64,000 bases of DNA from Merismopedia glauca CCAP 1448/3 (GCF_003003775.1 NZ_PVWJ01000004.1:1-64000), one strand, 5' to 3'; positions 52,757 to 61,949 are shown, numbered from the stretch's first letter. The notes: generated by a model from the letters alone, not told the origin. Numbers and translations are program-made.

Positions 52757-53563
52757 TTAAAAAATATTGCTCCAGAGTAACTTTTTCATTTTTGTCAAAA
52801 ATCCCTCTTGCTGGTTATCTAGATCCAGATAATCTACTGATTCTCCCGTCACCCGACGGGCTACGTGTTGAAAAGCTAATCCCGCTAGAGATGGGTTTTC
52901 TCCTAGTACTAATGGTTCCCCTCGGTTGGTAGAAACAATCACTTTTTCGTCTTCTGGAATCACCCCAATCAAGGGAATTGCTAAAATTTCTTGTACGTCT
53001 TCAACAGACATCATGTCATTTGCCTGTACCATGACAGGGCGCAGGCGATTGAGGATTAAACGTACTGGTTTGACTCCTTGAGCTTCCAATAAACCTACCA
53101 CTCGATCGGCATCTCGAACCGCAGCAATTTCGGGGGTAGTAACGATTAAAGCTTCTTGAGCGCCAGCGATCGCATTTTTAAACCCCATTTCAATCCCGGC
53201 GGGGCTGTCAATCAACACATAATCATAAGTTTGCGATAATTCGGTCACCAAATCCTTCATTTGCGGAGGAGTAATGGCTTCTGCGCGACGATTCTGGGTA
53301 GCTGGTAACAGAGCTAATCCAGGTTGGCGCTTATCTTTAACTAATGCTTGTTCGAGGCGACATTCCCCGATAATGACTTCTGCGGCGGTATAAACTACGC
53401 GATTTTCCAATCCGAGGAGCAGATCTAAGTTTCTTAAACCAAAATCAGCATCAATCAGAGCCACTTTATGTCCCAAACTGGCGAGACTCATGCCGATATT
53501 AGCTGTAACAGTGGTTTTGCCTACTCCTCCTTTACCGGAGGTAACGACAATAATACGACTCAT
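52757..53563 (-). CDS. minD: Septum site-determining ATPase MinD
   Basis: MinD is a membrane-associated ATPase that positions the inhibitor MinC. It has the deviant Walker A GKGGVGKTT (residues 10-18), the switch DADFGLRNLDL and YVLIDSPAGIE. A C-terminal amphipathic membrane-targeting helix (FLTKMKKLLWSNIF) completes it. The 268-residue length is standard. It follows minC by 8 bases and is clearly in one operon. Confidence 0.96.
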   Translation of the reverse strand: MSRIIVVTSGKGGVGKTTVTANIGMSLASLGHKVALIDADFGLRNLDLLLGLENRVVYTAAEVIIGECRLEQALVKDKRQPGLALLPATQNRRAEAITPPQMKDLVTELSQTYDYVLIDSPAGIEMGFKNAIAGAQEALIVTTPEIAAVRDADRVVGLLEAQGVKPVRLILNRLRPVMVQANDMMSVEDVQEILAIPLIGVIPEDEKVIVSTNRGEPLVLGENPSLAGLAFQHVARRVTGESVDYLDLDNQQEGFLTKMKKLLWSNIF

Positions 53564-53571
53564 GGGCAGGT

Positions 53572-54354
53572 TTATAGTTGGTTTCTTAAAAATTCACTAG
53601 CTTTACTAATACGGATGCCTTCCGTTGTTACGTAGGCAACCTCTGGAACGTAGTAAGTGAGTTGTTTTTGGGGCGCTCTAGCTACGTAGCCAGCGATACG
53701 TAGTTGAGTTGGCTGCATTTCCAAAGCCATAATGCGGCAATTAGAATTACCTTTGGCTCCAGCATGGGCTATCCCACGCAACCGCCCCCAAACTAGGATA
53801 TCTCCTGCTGCTACTACACTACCACCTGGATTGACATCACCCAAGACGATCGCCGTCCCAGGATGAGAAATTTCTACCCCAGAACGGACTGTCAGTTGCA
53901 AATATAAAGGATCTGCAAGAACTTGAGGTAGTTTTTCTCCATTGTCTGGCAACAAAGTAGGTCGGTTTGTGGTTTGTTCTACAGAATAACCAGCACTAGC
54001 AGCAGCAATAGCAGTTTGACGGCGATGGGTAATCACCTTTTGCAAGTTTAGCTCTACCGATTGTACTGCGTCAGCTATTTCCTTGAGTTGGCGACTATCG
54101 AGCAAGCGATCTTGAGCTACTAAATGTACTGGTGCTTGGGGTGACCAAAAGCGATCGCCTCCCTGTAAACGTACCTGGAGTTGCTCCCACAAGTCAATCC
54201 AACCCGTCGTCACAGGGGTTTCTGCTTCTTTGGGCAAAATTATCTGGATCGCTCCAGCTTGGGCTTTGAGACAGATCTGGATTTTACTTGTCTGCTCCCC
54301 AGATTCAGTAGGTAAAGTAGATGTCAAATCCGACGGGGGTGAATCAGAACTCAT
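53572..54354 (-). CDS. minC: Septum site-determining protein MinC
   Basis: MinC inhibits FtsZ polymerisation away from mid-cell. The C-terminal beta-helix domain is clear (VRSGVEISHPGTAIVLGDVN, PGGSVVAAGDILVWGRLRG, HAGAKGNSNCRIMALEMQPT, QLRIAGYVAR). The N-terminal domain is cyanobacterial in type and more variable. I take the ATG at 54354; the frame extends six codons further to a TTG. It is the first gene of minCDE. Confidence 0.94.
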   Translation of the reverse strand: MSSDSPPSDLTSTLPTESGEQTSKIQICLKAQAGAIQIILPKEAETPVTTGWIDLWEQLQVRLQGGDRFWSPQAPVHLVAQDRLLDSRQLKEIADAVQSVELNLQKVITHRRQTAIAAASAGYSVEQTTNRPTLLPDNGEKLPQVLADPLYLQLTVRSGVEISHPGTAIVLGDVNPGGSVVAAGDILVWGRLRGIAHAGAKGNSNCRIMALEMQPTQLRIAGYVARAPQKQLTYYVPEVAYVTTEGIRISKASEFLRNQL

Positions 54355-54784
54355 GGAAGGGAAACTCAGCAAAAACCATTTCTCTAATTATTCATTACTT
54401 TACCGGAAAAAGCTCGACAACCCCAGGGTAATAGTAAATAAAAAGATATAAGTATAACGCTTGTGTCTGACTCTTAACATTGCTCATCTTAATAGGCTTC
54501 AGACATTGTTTTTATTTTTGAAACATTGATAATTAACTTCAATTTTAACTAATAATTTAAGGGAAGAAGTATTAATCAGACGCTGCAATTTGCCGAGCCA
54601 AATCAAAGAATACATGAGCAAATTAATTCACTACTTTTAGAGGTGTATGAGAACCTGATTTGGTATTAAAATTGACGCTCGTCGATCAATCTAAATCCTC
54701 ACGAGCGTCACCGAAAAACCATTCTCTATTGTATATACATCTAAATTTTCTCTGGAGCGAAGTCAACCGAAAACTCTGATAATT
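54355..54784. other. Upstream region of minCDE
   Basis: These 430 AT-rich bases hold no convincing gene. The hairpin at 54673-54710 probably ends the bacterioferritin transcript. The minC promoter should lie in 54360-54550; I see no clear operator. Confidence 0.4.
54673..54710 (-). terminator. Hairpin downstream of the bacterioferritin-like gene
   Basis: TGACGCTCGT (54673-54682) pairs exactly with ACGAGCGTCA (54701-54710) around an 18-base loop, then ATTTTAAT on the minus strand. A 10-bp stem with a modest T-rich tail is a probable terminator. Confidence 0.65.
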
Positions 54785-55219
54785 TCAACTGAAATCACGC
54801 AACATTTTTTTTATCTCAATGTTGTGCAATTCTTCTGTTCCAATCATAGTTCTAGCGAATTCTTCTAAGTAAACACTAGCGTCTTCAACGGTATCTAGTA
54901 ACTCTTTGTACAACTCCAAAGCTTTTTTTTCATGAGCCAAACTTTCTTCTAAAATATCTTTAACAGCGTGTTTGTAAGTTTCCTCTATGGGAGCAATTTT
55001 CAGGCTAGGGTGTCCTTCTAAACCTGTCAAAATCTCGCCAACTTGTTGCGCGTGGGTTAAAGATTCATTGGCTTGCATTTTAAAGAAGTCAACGATGGGA
55101 ATGCGATTAGGACCTGTTACCATCAGGGAGTAATGAGTATAGCGGACTACCCCTGCTAACTCAAACTCCATCAAGGTTTTGAGTAAATCTATAGTTTTTT
55201 CGTGATTGAGACTTTTCAT
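54785..55219 (-). CDS. Bacterioferritin-like protein
   Basis: This 144-residue four-helix ferritin-fold protein has the diiron ligand pattern: Glu in LMEFELAGVVRYTHYSL, ExxH in NESLTHAQQVGE, Glu in ESLAHEKKALELYKELL and ExxH in GTEELHNIEIKKML. It would store or detoxify iron. A heme-ligand Met cannot be assigned from the sequence alone, so it may be a heme-free bacterioferritin paralogue. It is monocistronic, downstream of flv1 and upstream of minC. Confidence 0.82.
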   Translation of the reverse strand: MKSLNHEKTIDLLKTLMEFELAGVVRYTHYSLMVTGPNRIPIVDFFKMQANESLTHAQQVGEILTGLEGHPSLKIAPIEETYKHAVKDILEESLAHEKKALELYKELLDTVEDASVYLEEFARTMIGTEELHNIEIKKMLRDFS

Positions 55220-55393
55220 CGGTTTAACAGCACCTTCACTCTTATAAAGTTTTCACTTTACTACTTTTTGAATATTTTGCTCAATGGTCTTGACTAACTA
55301 AGATAGCTTTTCTTGGTATAGTCAGAGGATGTCAATAGGTTTGAACTAGGATTTAAAGGAATAAAACGGTTTAAAGCCTGTCTCGTACTTAGT

Positions 55394-57118
55394 TTAATAA
55401 TGACTCCCCGACTTACGTTGGTGTACCGCAGTCAAACCATCTGAGAGTAACTTACCATTATTGACCTCTGCATAGATCACCCAATGATCGCCGCATTCCA
55501 TGCGATTCAACACGCTACATTCAACATAAGCTAAACCATCGGTGAGAATTGGACAACCATTTTCTGCTTTTTCAGTACTCACTCCCGCAAAACGGTCTTC
55601 TCCTGGGTTAAAGGGTTTCAAAAAGTGCTTCATCAACCCTAAATGGTTACCTTGTGCCAAAATATTCAGAACAAATTGACCCCCAGGATACATCATAGAT
55701 TCTATAGCTCGATCTTTAGCTACTGCTAGGGTAAGTCCAGGAGGCGTAAAAGTAGCTTGAGATACCCAAGAAGCTAGCATCGCACCGGAAACATCCCCTT
55801 GGGTAGTTGTCACGACGCATAGCGAACCAACGATTCTTCCTACAGCTTGTTCCGTGCGATCGCCTTGATTTCCCAATCCACTTTGACGAGAAGTACGGGT
55901 TTTCTTGGCTTTCTTCAACGCTTGAGCAAAATCCGTCCCCGCTTCTTCACAGGTTTGCAAGGTCACCTCAGTGGGTTTAAATTTGACCCTAATGGTGTCA
56001 AATCCCAAGCTGAAGCCCGCATCTTTCAGTTTTCCTTCAATCAGGTCAATTGCTTCGCCACTCCAGCCATAGGAGCCAAATACCCCCGCTAGCTTAGCTT
56101 TATTAGCAGTAGATAATACCAATCCCAAAGCCGTTTGAATCGGCGTGGGTGCGTGACCACCTAAAGTGGGAGAACCAATCACAAAACCATCTGATTTTTC
56201 GACAATAGCTTGAATTTCGCCAGGTTCGACGATTTCACTATCGATTGTTTCGACTCTAACCCCAGATTTAGTAATCCCTCTCGCGATCGCTTGTCCTACT
56301 GTAGCTGTATTTCCATAAGCAGAAGCATAAATCAAAGCTACCTGCAAATCTTGGGTTTGTTGCTGTTTAATCCATTGGCGATACTCTTGAGTTAGGGTTT
56401 GTAAGGCATACTTAACTAAAGGGCCATGAGCAGGTGCATAGACTTCCACCTCAAAATCTTTGAGTCTATCCAACGCAGATTCTACTTGTCTGGCTTGAGG
56501 AGCTATGACACAATCAAAGTAGTAACGGCGATCGTCTTCAAACACCGAAAACCCTTCATCAAACACCTGATCGCCACAGACATGAGCGCTAAATAGCTTA
56601 TCTGTATAGAGTATTTTGGTTCGGGGGTCGTAAGTACAGATACTATCTGGATAGCGAGGATTGGGAGTCAGAGTAAACTGTAAATTATGACCTTGACCTA
56701 AATCGAGATCTTCCTCACCTTTCACTACTAAAATCTGCAATTTTTGACCTTCAAAAGCGGCTCTCAAGTTAATTGCGGCTGGGTTAGAGCAAACTATTGT
56801 AACTTGAGGTGCTATTTTAAGTAGTTCTTTCAGAGTAGCCATTCGATTAGGATTGCTATGACCTAAAATGACATAATCTAGCTTTGTCAGATCTAACCTA
56901 CTTTGCAAATTGCTCAAGAAAATATTCGTAAAAGATTCCCCTGGAGGATCTAGTAAAGCAATTTTATCCCCTTGAATCAAGTAAGAATTTGCCGTCGTAC
57001 CGCGCTGACGAGCATATTCAATTTCAAACTTAAGTCTATCCCAGGTACGCGATCGCACCAAGGTAGTATCTTCATTAATCAAAATAGTTTGGACATCGCG
57101 AGGTTTAATTATATTCAT
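55394..57118 (-). CDS. flv1: Flavodiiron protein Flv1 (non-canonical metal site)
   Basis: With Flv3, Flv1 reduces O2 to water using electrons from photosystem I, a safety valve under changing light. Three domains are visible: beta-lactamase-like (1-245), flavodoxin (about 262-405, VALIYASAYGNTATVGQAIA) and a C-terminal flavin reductase (430-574). The usual diiron motif HxExDH is replaced by HSNPNR (residues 87-92), the hallmark of Flv1/Flv2-type subunits. LDPPGESF and CGDQVFDEGF also match Flv1. The ATG directly abuts a CAATCAA heptamer array, so no Shine-Dalgarno sequence is present. It lies 290 bases downstream of flv3. Confidence 0.93.
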   Translation of the reverse strand: MNIIKPRDVQTILINEDTTLVRSRTWDRLKFEIEYARQRGTTANSYLIQGDKIALLDPPGESFTNIFLSNLQSRLDLTKLDYVILGHSNPNRMATLKELLKIAPQVTIVCSNPAAINLRAAFEGQKLQILVVKGEEDLDLGQGHNLQFTLTPNPRYPDSICTYDPRTKILYTDKLFSAHVCGDQVFDEGFSVFEDDRRYYFDCVIAPQARQVESALDRLKDFEVEVYAPAHGPLVKYALQTLTQEYRQWIKQQQTQDLQVALIYASAYGNTATVGQAIARGITKSGVRVETIDSEIVEPGEIQAIVEKSDGFVIGSPTLGGHAPTPIQTALGLVLSTANKAKLAGVFGSYGWSGEAIDLIEGKLKDAGFSLGFDTIRVKFKPTEVTLQTCEEAGTDFAQALKKAKKTRTSRQSGLGNQGDRTEQAVGRIVGSLCVVTTTQGDVSGAMLASWVSQATFTPPGLTLAVAKDRAIESMMYPGGQFVLNILAQGNHLGLMKHFLKPFNPGEDRFAGVSTEKAENGCPILTDGLAYVECSVLNRMECGDHWVIYAEVNNGKLLSDGLTAVHQRKSGSHY

Positions 57119-57143
57119 ATTGTTGATTGTTGATTGTTGATTG
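57119..57143. repeat. Heptamer array (TTGATTG) in the flv1 leader
   Basis: About three units of the CAATCAA heptamer (minus-strand reading) end two bases before the flv1 start codon. It is the same heptamer as at 5986, 22957, 49971 and 61950. Confidence 0.8.
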
Positions 57144-57372
57144 GGAATCGGGAGTGGTTTCCAGCACTAAAAAGTTGGATTTCTCTGATTAATTAAAAAG
57201 TGTCTCAAACCCTTAGCGTGAAACAATATTGCTTTAGTTTCGCAAGAGTTCTAAGGTTGAAACCGCAGCTACACAGGCAAAAACCTTGAGATTCTGTCAT
57301 TCCGCGCAGGCGGACTTAGTTTGTGTGTAGCCGCGAATTCTATTCGCTGGGATTTGATGCAAGATATGAGTC

Positions 57373-57406
57373 TCCCCTCTTCCTTCTTCCCTCTTCCCTC
57401 TTCCTT
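57373..57406. repeat. CTCTTCC/TTCTTCC heptamer array
   Basis: About four mixed CTCTTCC and CTTCTTC units begin just past the flv3 stop, related to the array at 41529-41564 and 63695. Confidence 0.7.
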
Positions 57407-57408
57407 AA

Positions 57409-59127
57409 TTAATAGTAATTACCAACCTTGCGGTGGTGAACTGCTGTCAAACCTTCGGGACGAGAAACTCTACCATTATCAATAGTGCTGTAGACTATCC
57501 AATGATCGCTACAATCCATCCGACTAGATACTTGACACTCGACATAAGCCAAAGCATCTGTCAGAATAGGGCTACCGTTATTGGCTGGTTGAGTGTCGAT
57601 ACCTGCAAAGCGATCGGCACCAGGCGCAAACCGTTTCAGGAAGTGCTTCATCAGGGTTTGATAGTTACCTTCTTCTAGAATGTTGAGGACAAAGCGATCG
57701 CCTACCTGCATCAAAGATTCTATCGCCCGATCTTTAGCTACCGCAATAGTTACTCCCAAGGGTTCAAAACTCGCTTGAGTCACCCAAGAAGCTAACATCG
57801 CCCCACTTAGTTCGCCTTTTTTGGCAGTAATGATGTACAATCCGGTGCTAATGCGTCCTAAAGCTTTTTCAACTTCGCTATCTACAGCTTTTCTTTGCTT
57901 GATGCTAATGTCTTTAGTTAATAACTGTCCAAAGTCGGTTCCCGCTTCTTCACATTGTTGGTAAATGGCTTCCGTGGGAGTATCTTTAATCTTAATCGGT
58001 GCAAAACCTTGAGCTAAACCTGATTCTTTGAACCTAGTAACTAAAGGATCTATCGGTTCATCGTCTCCACCGTAACACTCAAAAATTGCTACAGTTTGTT
58101 TCTCTTTCACCGCAGCTAACAAGGTTCCCAAAGCAGCTTGCATATACTGATCGCTAGCAGGAGGCGTACCAATGACAATTCCTGTAGAACGAGAGGTAAT
58201 TTCCTGGATTTCTTGCGGATCTGCGGCTTTGAAATCCATCATTTCTACCGCGACACCTGTTTTAGTAATCCCTCTAGCTATGGCTTGGGAAAGGCGATCG
58301 CTATAACCGTAATCAGCAGTATAAAATACAGCTACAGTTTTCTCAGCTTTAGCTTGCGCTTGACTCCATTTCCGGTAGCGTTCGACTAGTTCCCCAGTAT
58401 GGTATTGTAGGATCGGCCCGTGACCGTTGGCGATGGTTTTGATTTCTGGCAGTTCTCCCATCCGCTTCAAAGCCGAAATCACAGATCTGGCATTAGGTGC
58501 CATCAAGCACTCATAATAAAACCTGTAATCCGGTTCGATCGCGCTTAAATCTTCATCAAAGGTGAGATCGGAACAATAATGTAGCCCAAATGCATCGCAG
58601 GTGAACAGGATTTGGGTAAGATGGTCGTAGGTAAACATTGTATCGGGCCAATGCAGATTTGGCGCAATCACGAACTCTAATTCGTGTCCCTTACCTAAGT
58701 CTATGCGATCGCCGTTTTTCACAATCTGCTGTGTGAATGGCTGATGCACGAAATCTGTCAAAAATTGCAATGCTACTTTGGAACCGACTACAGTAGCTTG
58801 TGGTGCGAGTGCGAGAAAATCTCTAACTAACCCACTATGATCTGGTTCGGTATGGCTAATAATTAGATAATCTATCTCTTCGGGATTAATCAATCCTTTG
58901 AGGGTGTCTAGATATAGCTGACGGAACTTTTCATGAGAAGTATCGACTAGGGCAATCTTTTCACCCTGAATCAAGTAGGAATTGTATGTAGTTCCGTTTT
59001 GCAAGCCAAATTCAATGTCAAAGCGATCGCGATCCCAGTCTAATGACCGAATCGTGGTGGTATTTGCCGCAATTTCTTGAGTTTTTATCGATAAACGTTT
59101 TTGGGTTTTTTCGCTCAGAACTACCAT
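57409..59127 (-). CDS. flv3: Flavodiiron protein Flv3 (canonical metal site)
   Basis: This is the partner of Flv1 in light-driven O2 reduction. It has the same three-domain layout with a full diiron motif, HTEPDHSG (His92, Glu94, Asp96, His97). APNLHWPDTMFTYD and TCDAFGLHYCSDLTFDED follow, then a flavodoxin domain (YTADYGYSDRLSQAIA) and the flavin reductase. The N-terminus RSLDWDRDRFDIEFGLQNGT is characteristic of Flv3 rather than Flv4. An AAGGAGAAATAA leader supports the start. No sll0218-type gene lies between the pair, which also argues for Flv3/Flv1 over Flv4/Flv2. Confidence 0.94.
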   Translation of the reverse strand: MVVLSEKTQKRLSIKTQEIAANTTTIRSLDWDRDRFDIEFGLQNGTTYNSYLIQGEKIALVDTSHEKFRQLYLDTLKGLINPEEIDYLIISHTEPDHSGLVRDFLALAPQATVVGSKVALQFLTDFVHQPFTQQIVKNGDRIDLGKGHELEFVIAPNLHWPDTMFTYDHLTQILFTCDAFGLHYCSDLTFDEDLSAIEPDYRFYYECLMAPNARSVISALKRMGELPEIKTIANGHGPILQYHTGELVERYRKWSQAQAKAEKTVAVFYTADYGYSDRLSQAIARGITKTGVAVEMMDFKAADPQEIQEITSRSTGIVIGTPPASDQYMQAALGTLLAAVKEKQTVAIFECYGGDDEPIDPLVTRFKESGLAQGFAPIKIKDTPTEAIYQQCEEAGTDFGQLLTKDISIKQRKAVDSEVEKALGRISTGLYIITAKKGELSGAMLASWVTQASFEPLGVTIAVAKDRAIESLMQVGDRFVLNILEEGNYQTLMKHFLKRFAPGADRFAGIDTQPANNGSPILTDALAYVECQVSSRMDCSDHWIVYSTIDNGRVSRPEGLTAVHHRKVGNYY

Positions 59128-59243
59128 TTATTTCTCCTTGCACGCCACCCGTTGCGTCGGTATTTATCTCTATTACTATTGTGCCACGTCCTCTTTGTAA
59201 ATTTTTATTAAAATTCTTATTTGAACCATAAGTAACCTTCCAT

Positions 59244-60002
59244 ATGGCAACAGATTGGCTAGCTTTATGCATCGGAAACTCTCGCTACCACTGGGGTTGG
59301 TTCCAAGGGAATATACTGATAGAGACGCAGGATACGGGGCATTTGGGAGCAGAGGGGCAGAGGGGCAGAGGGGCAGAGGATGGCGCTCTAAAGGCTGCTA
59401 TTCCTTGGAAAGAAATACCCGATACTACGCCTATTTATTTAGCTTCTGTCGTTCCCGAACAAACTAATATTTGGCTGAATTATCCTAATTTGAGTCAAAT
59501 TAAGTTGGAAGATATTCCTATATTCGGTATTTACCCAACTATGGGTATAGATAGAGCCTTAGCAATATTTGGTGCTAGCAAAGTTTATGGAGCGCCAGTT
59601 TTAGTTATCGATGCGGGAACTGCGTTAACTTTTACGGGTGTCAATGCTGAACTAGAGTTAGTCGGAGGGGCAATTTTACCAGGATTGAACTTGCAGTTTG
59701 AGTGCTTATCTAAGAATACGGCTGCACTCCCTCAAGGAACTATTCCTACTACTCTTCCACCCAGATGGGCAACAGATACATCGCAAGCAATTCAAAGTGG
59801 AATTATCTACACTATTTTAGCAGGAATTAAAGATTTTATTGAGGATTGGCAAGCCGAATTTGAGTCGAGTAAAGTAGTTATTACTGGTGGCAATAGTTCA
59901 ATTATTTATCAATTATACTCTCAAACTTCACCGATTCAGACCAATTTACTGACTGATTCTCAGTTAGTTTTTTGGGGTTTTAAAAACTTATTAATATTTT
60001 AA
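59244..60002 (+). CDS. coaX: Pantothenate kinase, type III
   Basis: CoaX performs the first step of coenzyme A synthesis. ATP-binding residues are near LALCIGNSRYHWGWF (the usual Asp of DxGN is replaced here by Cys-Ile-Gly-Asn). The pantothenate site is MGIDRALAIFGA and the second phosphate loop VLVIDAGTALTFTG, with GGAILPGLNLQ following; the last part (VVITGGNSSI) is intact. Residues 35-46 are encoded by an octamer array (59348-59381), an insertion in a surface loop relative to what I expect for the family. It is divergent from flv3. Confidence 0.88.
   Translation: MATDWLALCIGNSRYHWGWFQGNILIETQDTGHLGAEGQRGRGAEDGALKAAIPWKEIPDTTPIYLASVVPEQTNIWLNYPNLSQIKLEDIPIFGIYPTMGIDRALAIFGASKVYGAPVLVIDAGTALTFTGVNAELELVGGAILPGLNLQFECLSKNTAALPQGTIPTTLPPRWATDTSQAIQSGIIYTILAGIKDFIEDWQAEFESSKVVITGGNSSIIYQLYSQTSPIQTNLLTDSQLVFWGFKNLLIF
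59348..59381. repeat. Octamer array inside coaX
   Basis: About four units of CAGAGGGG lie in the coding region and translate as GAEGQRGRGAED. A change of one unit would shift the reading frame. Confidence 0.8.
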
Positions 60003-60110
60003 ATAAAGATGTTAAGTAGGTTGGTTTGAAAAATTGTCGTTAGGATAAGGCAGTAGGCACAAGGGAAGATACAAAACCTTGAAAAATATTTCCTTAACTC
60101 AGGCTAAGTC

Positions 60111-60845
60111 TCATTCAAAAACGACATGGTTTACAACTAGCTCTAAAAACTTTGGTATATATAGATTACTTGCCTCATCAAATGTATAAATGGGATGCTC
60201 CAAATTTTCAATCAAAACAATTGAATTATCTAACGGTGGGGAAGGTAAAAATTCGCGGTCGCATTCATAACCTTCAACTAAAAATTGTTGGCTTTCACCA
60301 TTTTCATCTTGATAGCTAATGCGGGAAGCTCCAGTTTCTGTAAATCTAGTATCTTCAATTACCTTGAGATCGGTTTCAATTGTTATTTGATACTTTCTAA
60401 ATTTTATGTCATTAGAATTCGTTAAATAAGTTACTTGCAATGATGGAACTTTAGGATGTAACATCTTAAATATTGAAGCTTCTGTTCCATCTTTTAACCT
60501 AAATTTTTCACCTGTAAGCCGATAATCTAGAGATGCTGCTTTCTCAGATAATAAACAAGTTGTTACATAAATAGAATAGTTATCTAACGTGTCATATTTA
60601 ATGGCTGAAGTTATAATGAAAGTAACACTATCTTCATGAAAAACTTCATCTAAATCTAGCTCGTTATTTTCCAACTTGACAGAAGAAAATTGCTCAATGT
60701 AATTACGGGGTAAATTAGTTAATTGAGCCGCAGGAAGATTCCATCTTTTGATAATTTCATTTGGTACTTCTTCAAATTCTATTTCCCAAGCACCCATATC
60801 GCCGAAATACGATATGGGAAGTAAAGAGCGAATGTTTGTATTCAA
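60111..60845 (-). CDS. Hypothetical protein, family not recognised
   Basis: This 244-residue soluble, acidic protein has many beta-type alternations (SVTFIITSAIKYDTLDNYSI, LQVTYLTNSNDIKFRKYQIT, GESQQFLVEGYECDREFLPS). No signal, membrane or metal motif is seen. It stands between coaX and a beta-lactamase gene with its own promoter region. The sequence is AT-rich, and the codon use looks slightly poorer in GC than the flanking housekeeping genes. No function is proposed. Confidence 0.55.
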   Translation of the reverse strand: MNTNIRSLLPISYFGDMGAWEIEFEEVPNEIIKRWNLPAAQLTNLPRNYIEQFSSVKLENNELDLDEVFHEDSVTFIITSAIKYDTLDNYSIYVTTCLLSEKAASLDYRLTGEKFRLKDGTEASIFKMLHPKVPSLQVTYLTNSNDIKFRKYQITIETDLKVIEDTRFTETGASRISYQDENGESQQFLVEGYECDREFLPSPPLDNSIVLIENLEHPIYTFDEASNLYIPKFLELVVNHVVFE

Positions 60846-60965
60846 ATTAAATCCTCAAAGTATTTTATAAGATGTTTTTAGTACCGATTGACAGCAGTTG
60901 GTTAGCACAGTTTTAAACTAAGATAGTTTTTAGTATATTCTAAGCCTCTCGATCGCCCTTATTGT

Positions 60966-61835
60966 ATGAACAAAATATTTCACTCGATCGCTATTACTTT
61001 AGCCACGTTGACTAGTGCTACATCTGCGATGGCAAAAACTCCAGATCTGACCTCAGTAACGCCCAATTCACCTAAGAATTTGCCAGTCGAGATCGCAGTT
61101 GCCCAAGAATTTGATTTTGGACGACATTTCAAACAATTAGGCATTCAAGGATCGATAATAATTTACGATCGCAATCGCAAACGCTTCCACGAACACAATT
61201 TAAAACGCAATGTAACTCGCTTTTCACCCGCATCAACTTTTAAAATTCCCAACTCGTTAATTTCTCTAGAAACCAAAGCTATTTCTGATGAAAAAGAAGT
61301 TATCAATTGGGATGGCGTATTTAGAGAGATTGATGATTGGAATCAGGATTTAAACATCAAAGAAGCCTTTAAGTTTTCTGCGGTTTGGTTTTACCAAGTT
61401 TTGGCGCGTCGGGTAGGATACGAACGGATGCAACAATGGCTAAAAAAAGCCAAATATGGCAACCAAAAAATTGGTAGTAAAGAACAAATAGATCGCTTTT
61501 GGTTAGATGGAACTTTGCAGATTTCTCCTAGAGAGCAAGTTCTATTTATGCAACGTCTTTACGAGAATAAATTACCTTTTTCCAAGCGATCGCTCTCTAT
61601 CGTTAAAGATATAATGGTTATGGAGAAAAAGCCAAATTACACCATTAGAGCAAAAACAGGTTGGTTTGGGTTTGGAACCAAAACTAAGCCACAAATCGGA
61701 TGGTATGTAGGTTACTTAGAGAAAGGCAAAAACGTTTATTTCTTTGCAACTAACATTGATATTCGTCAAGAAAAAGATGCTGCTGCTAGAAAGGAATTAA
61801 CGTACCGTTGTTTAAAGGAAATGGGACTGCTCTAA
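60966..61835 (+). CDS. Class D (OXA-type) beta-lactamase homologue
   Basis: All class D serine beta-lactamase motifs are present: STFK at 90-93 (nucleophile Ser90 and the Lys that is carboxylated), SAV at 138-140, YGN at 164-166, a Trp-Leu-Asp-Gly block at 179-182 and KTG at 230-232. A signal peptide (residues 1-23, ends AMA/K) and a non-conserved stretch of about 35 residues precede the domain. Chromosomal class D homologues are known in cyanobacteria. Whether it hydrolyses drugs or binds native peptidoglycan is not shown by sequence. Nothing suggests a resistance cassette. Confidence 0.9.
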   Translation: MNKIFHSIAITLATLTSATSAMAKTPDLTSVTPNSPKNLPVEIAVAQEFDFGRHFKQLGIQGSIIIYDRNRKRFHEHNLKRNVTRFSPASTFKIPNSLISLETKAISDEKEVINWDGVFREIDDWNQDLNIKEAFKFSAVWFYQVLARRVGYERMQQWLKKAKYGNQKIGSKEQIDRFWLDGTLQISPREQVLFMQRLYENKLPFSKRSLSIVKDIMVMEKKPNYTIRAKTGWFGFGTKTKPQIGWYVGYLEKGKNVYFFATNIDIRQEKDAAARKELTYRCLKEMGLL

Positions 61836-61949
61836 TAAGTAGTCGTAGTTGCATTAATTAGATTGTTGAGATCGGGGTTAGGGGAATATGGAATCTACAA
61901 ATCATTAAATCATTCTGCTTGCAGGTACTTAGTGAGTTCAAAGTTTCCC

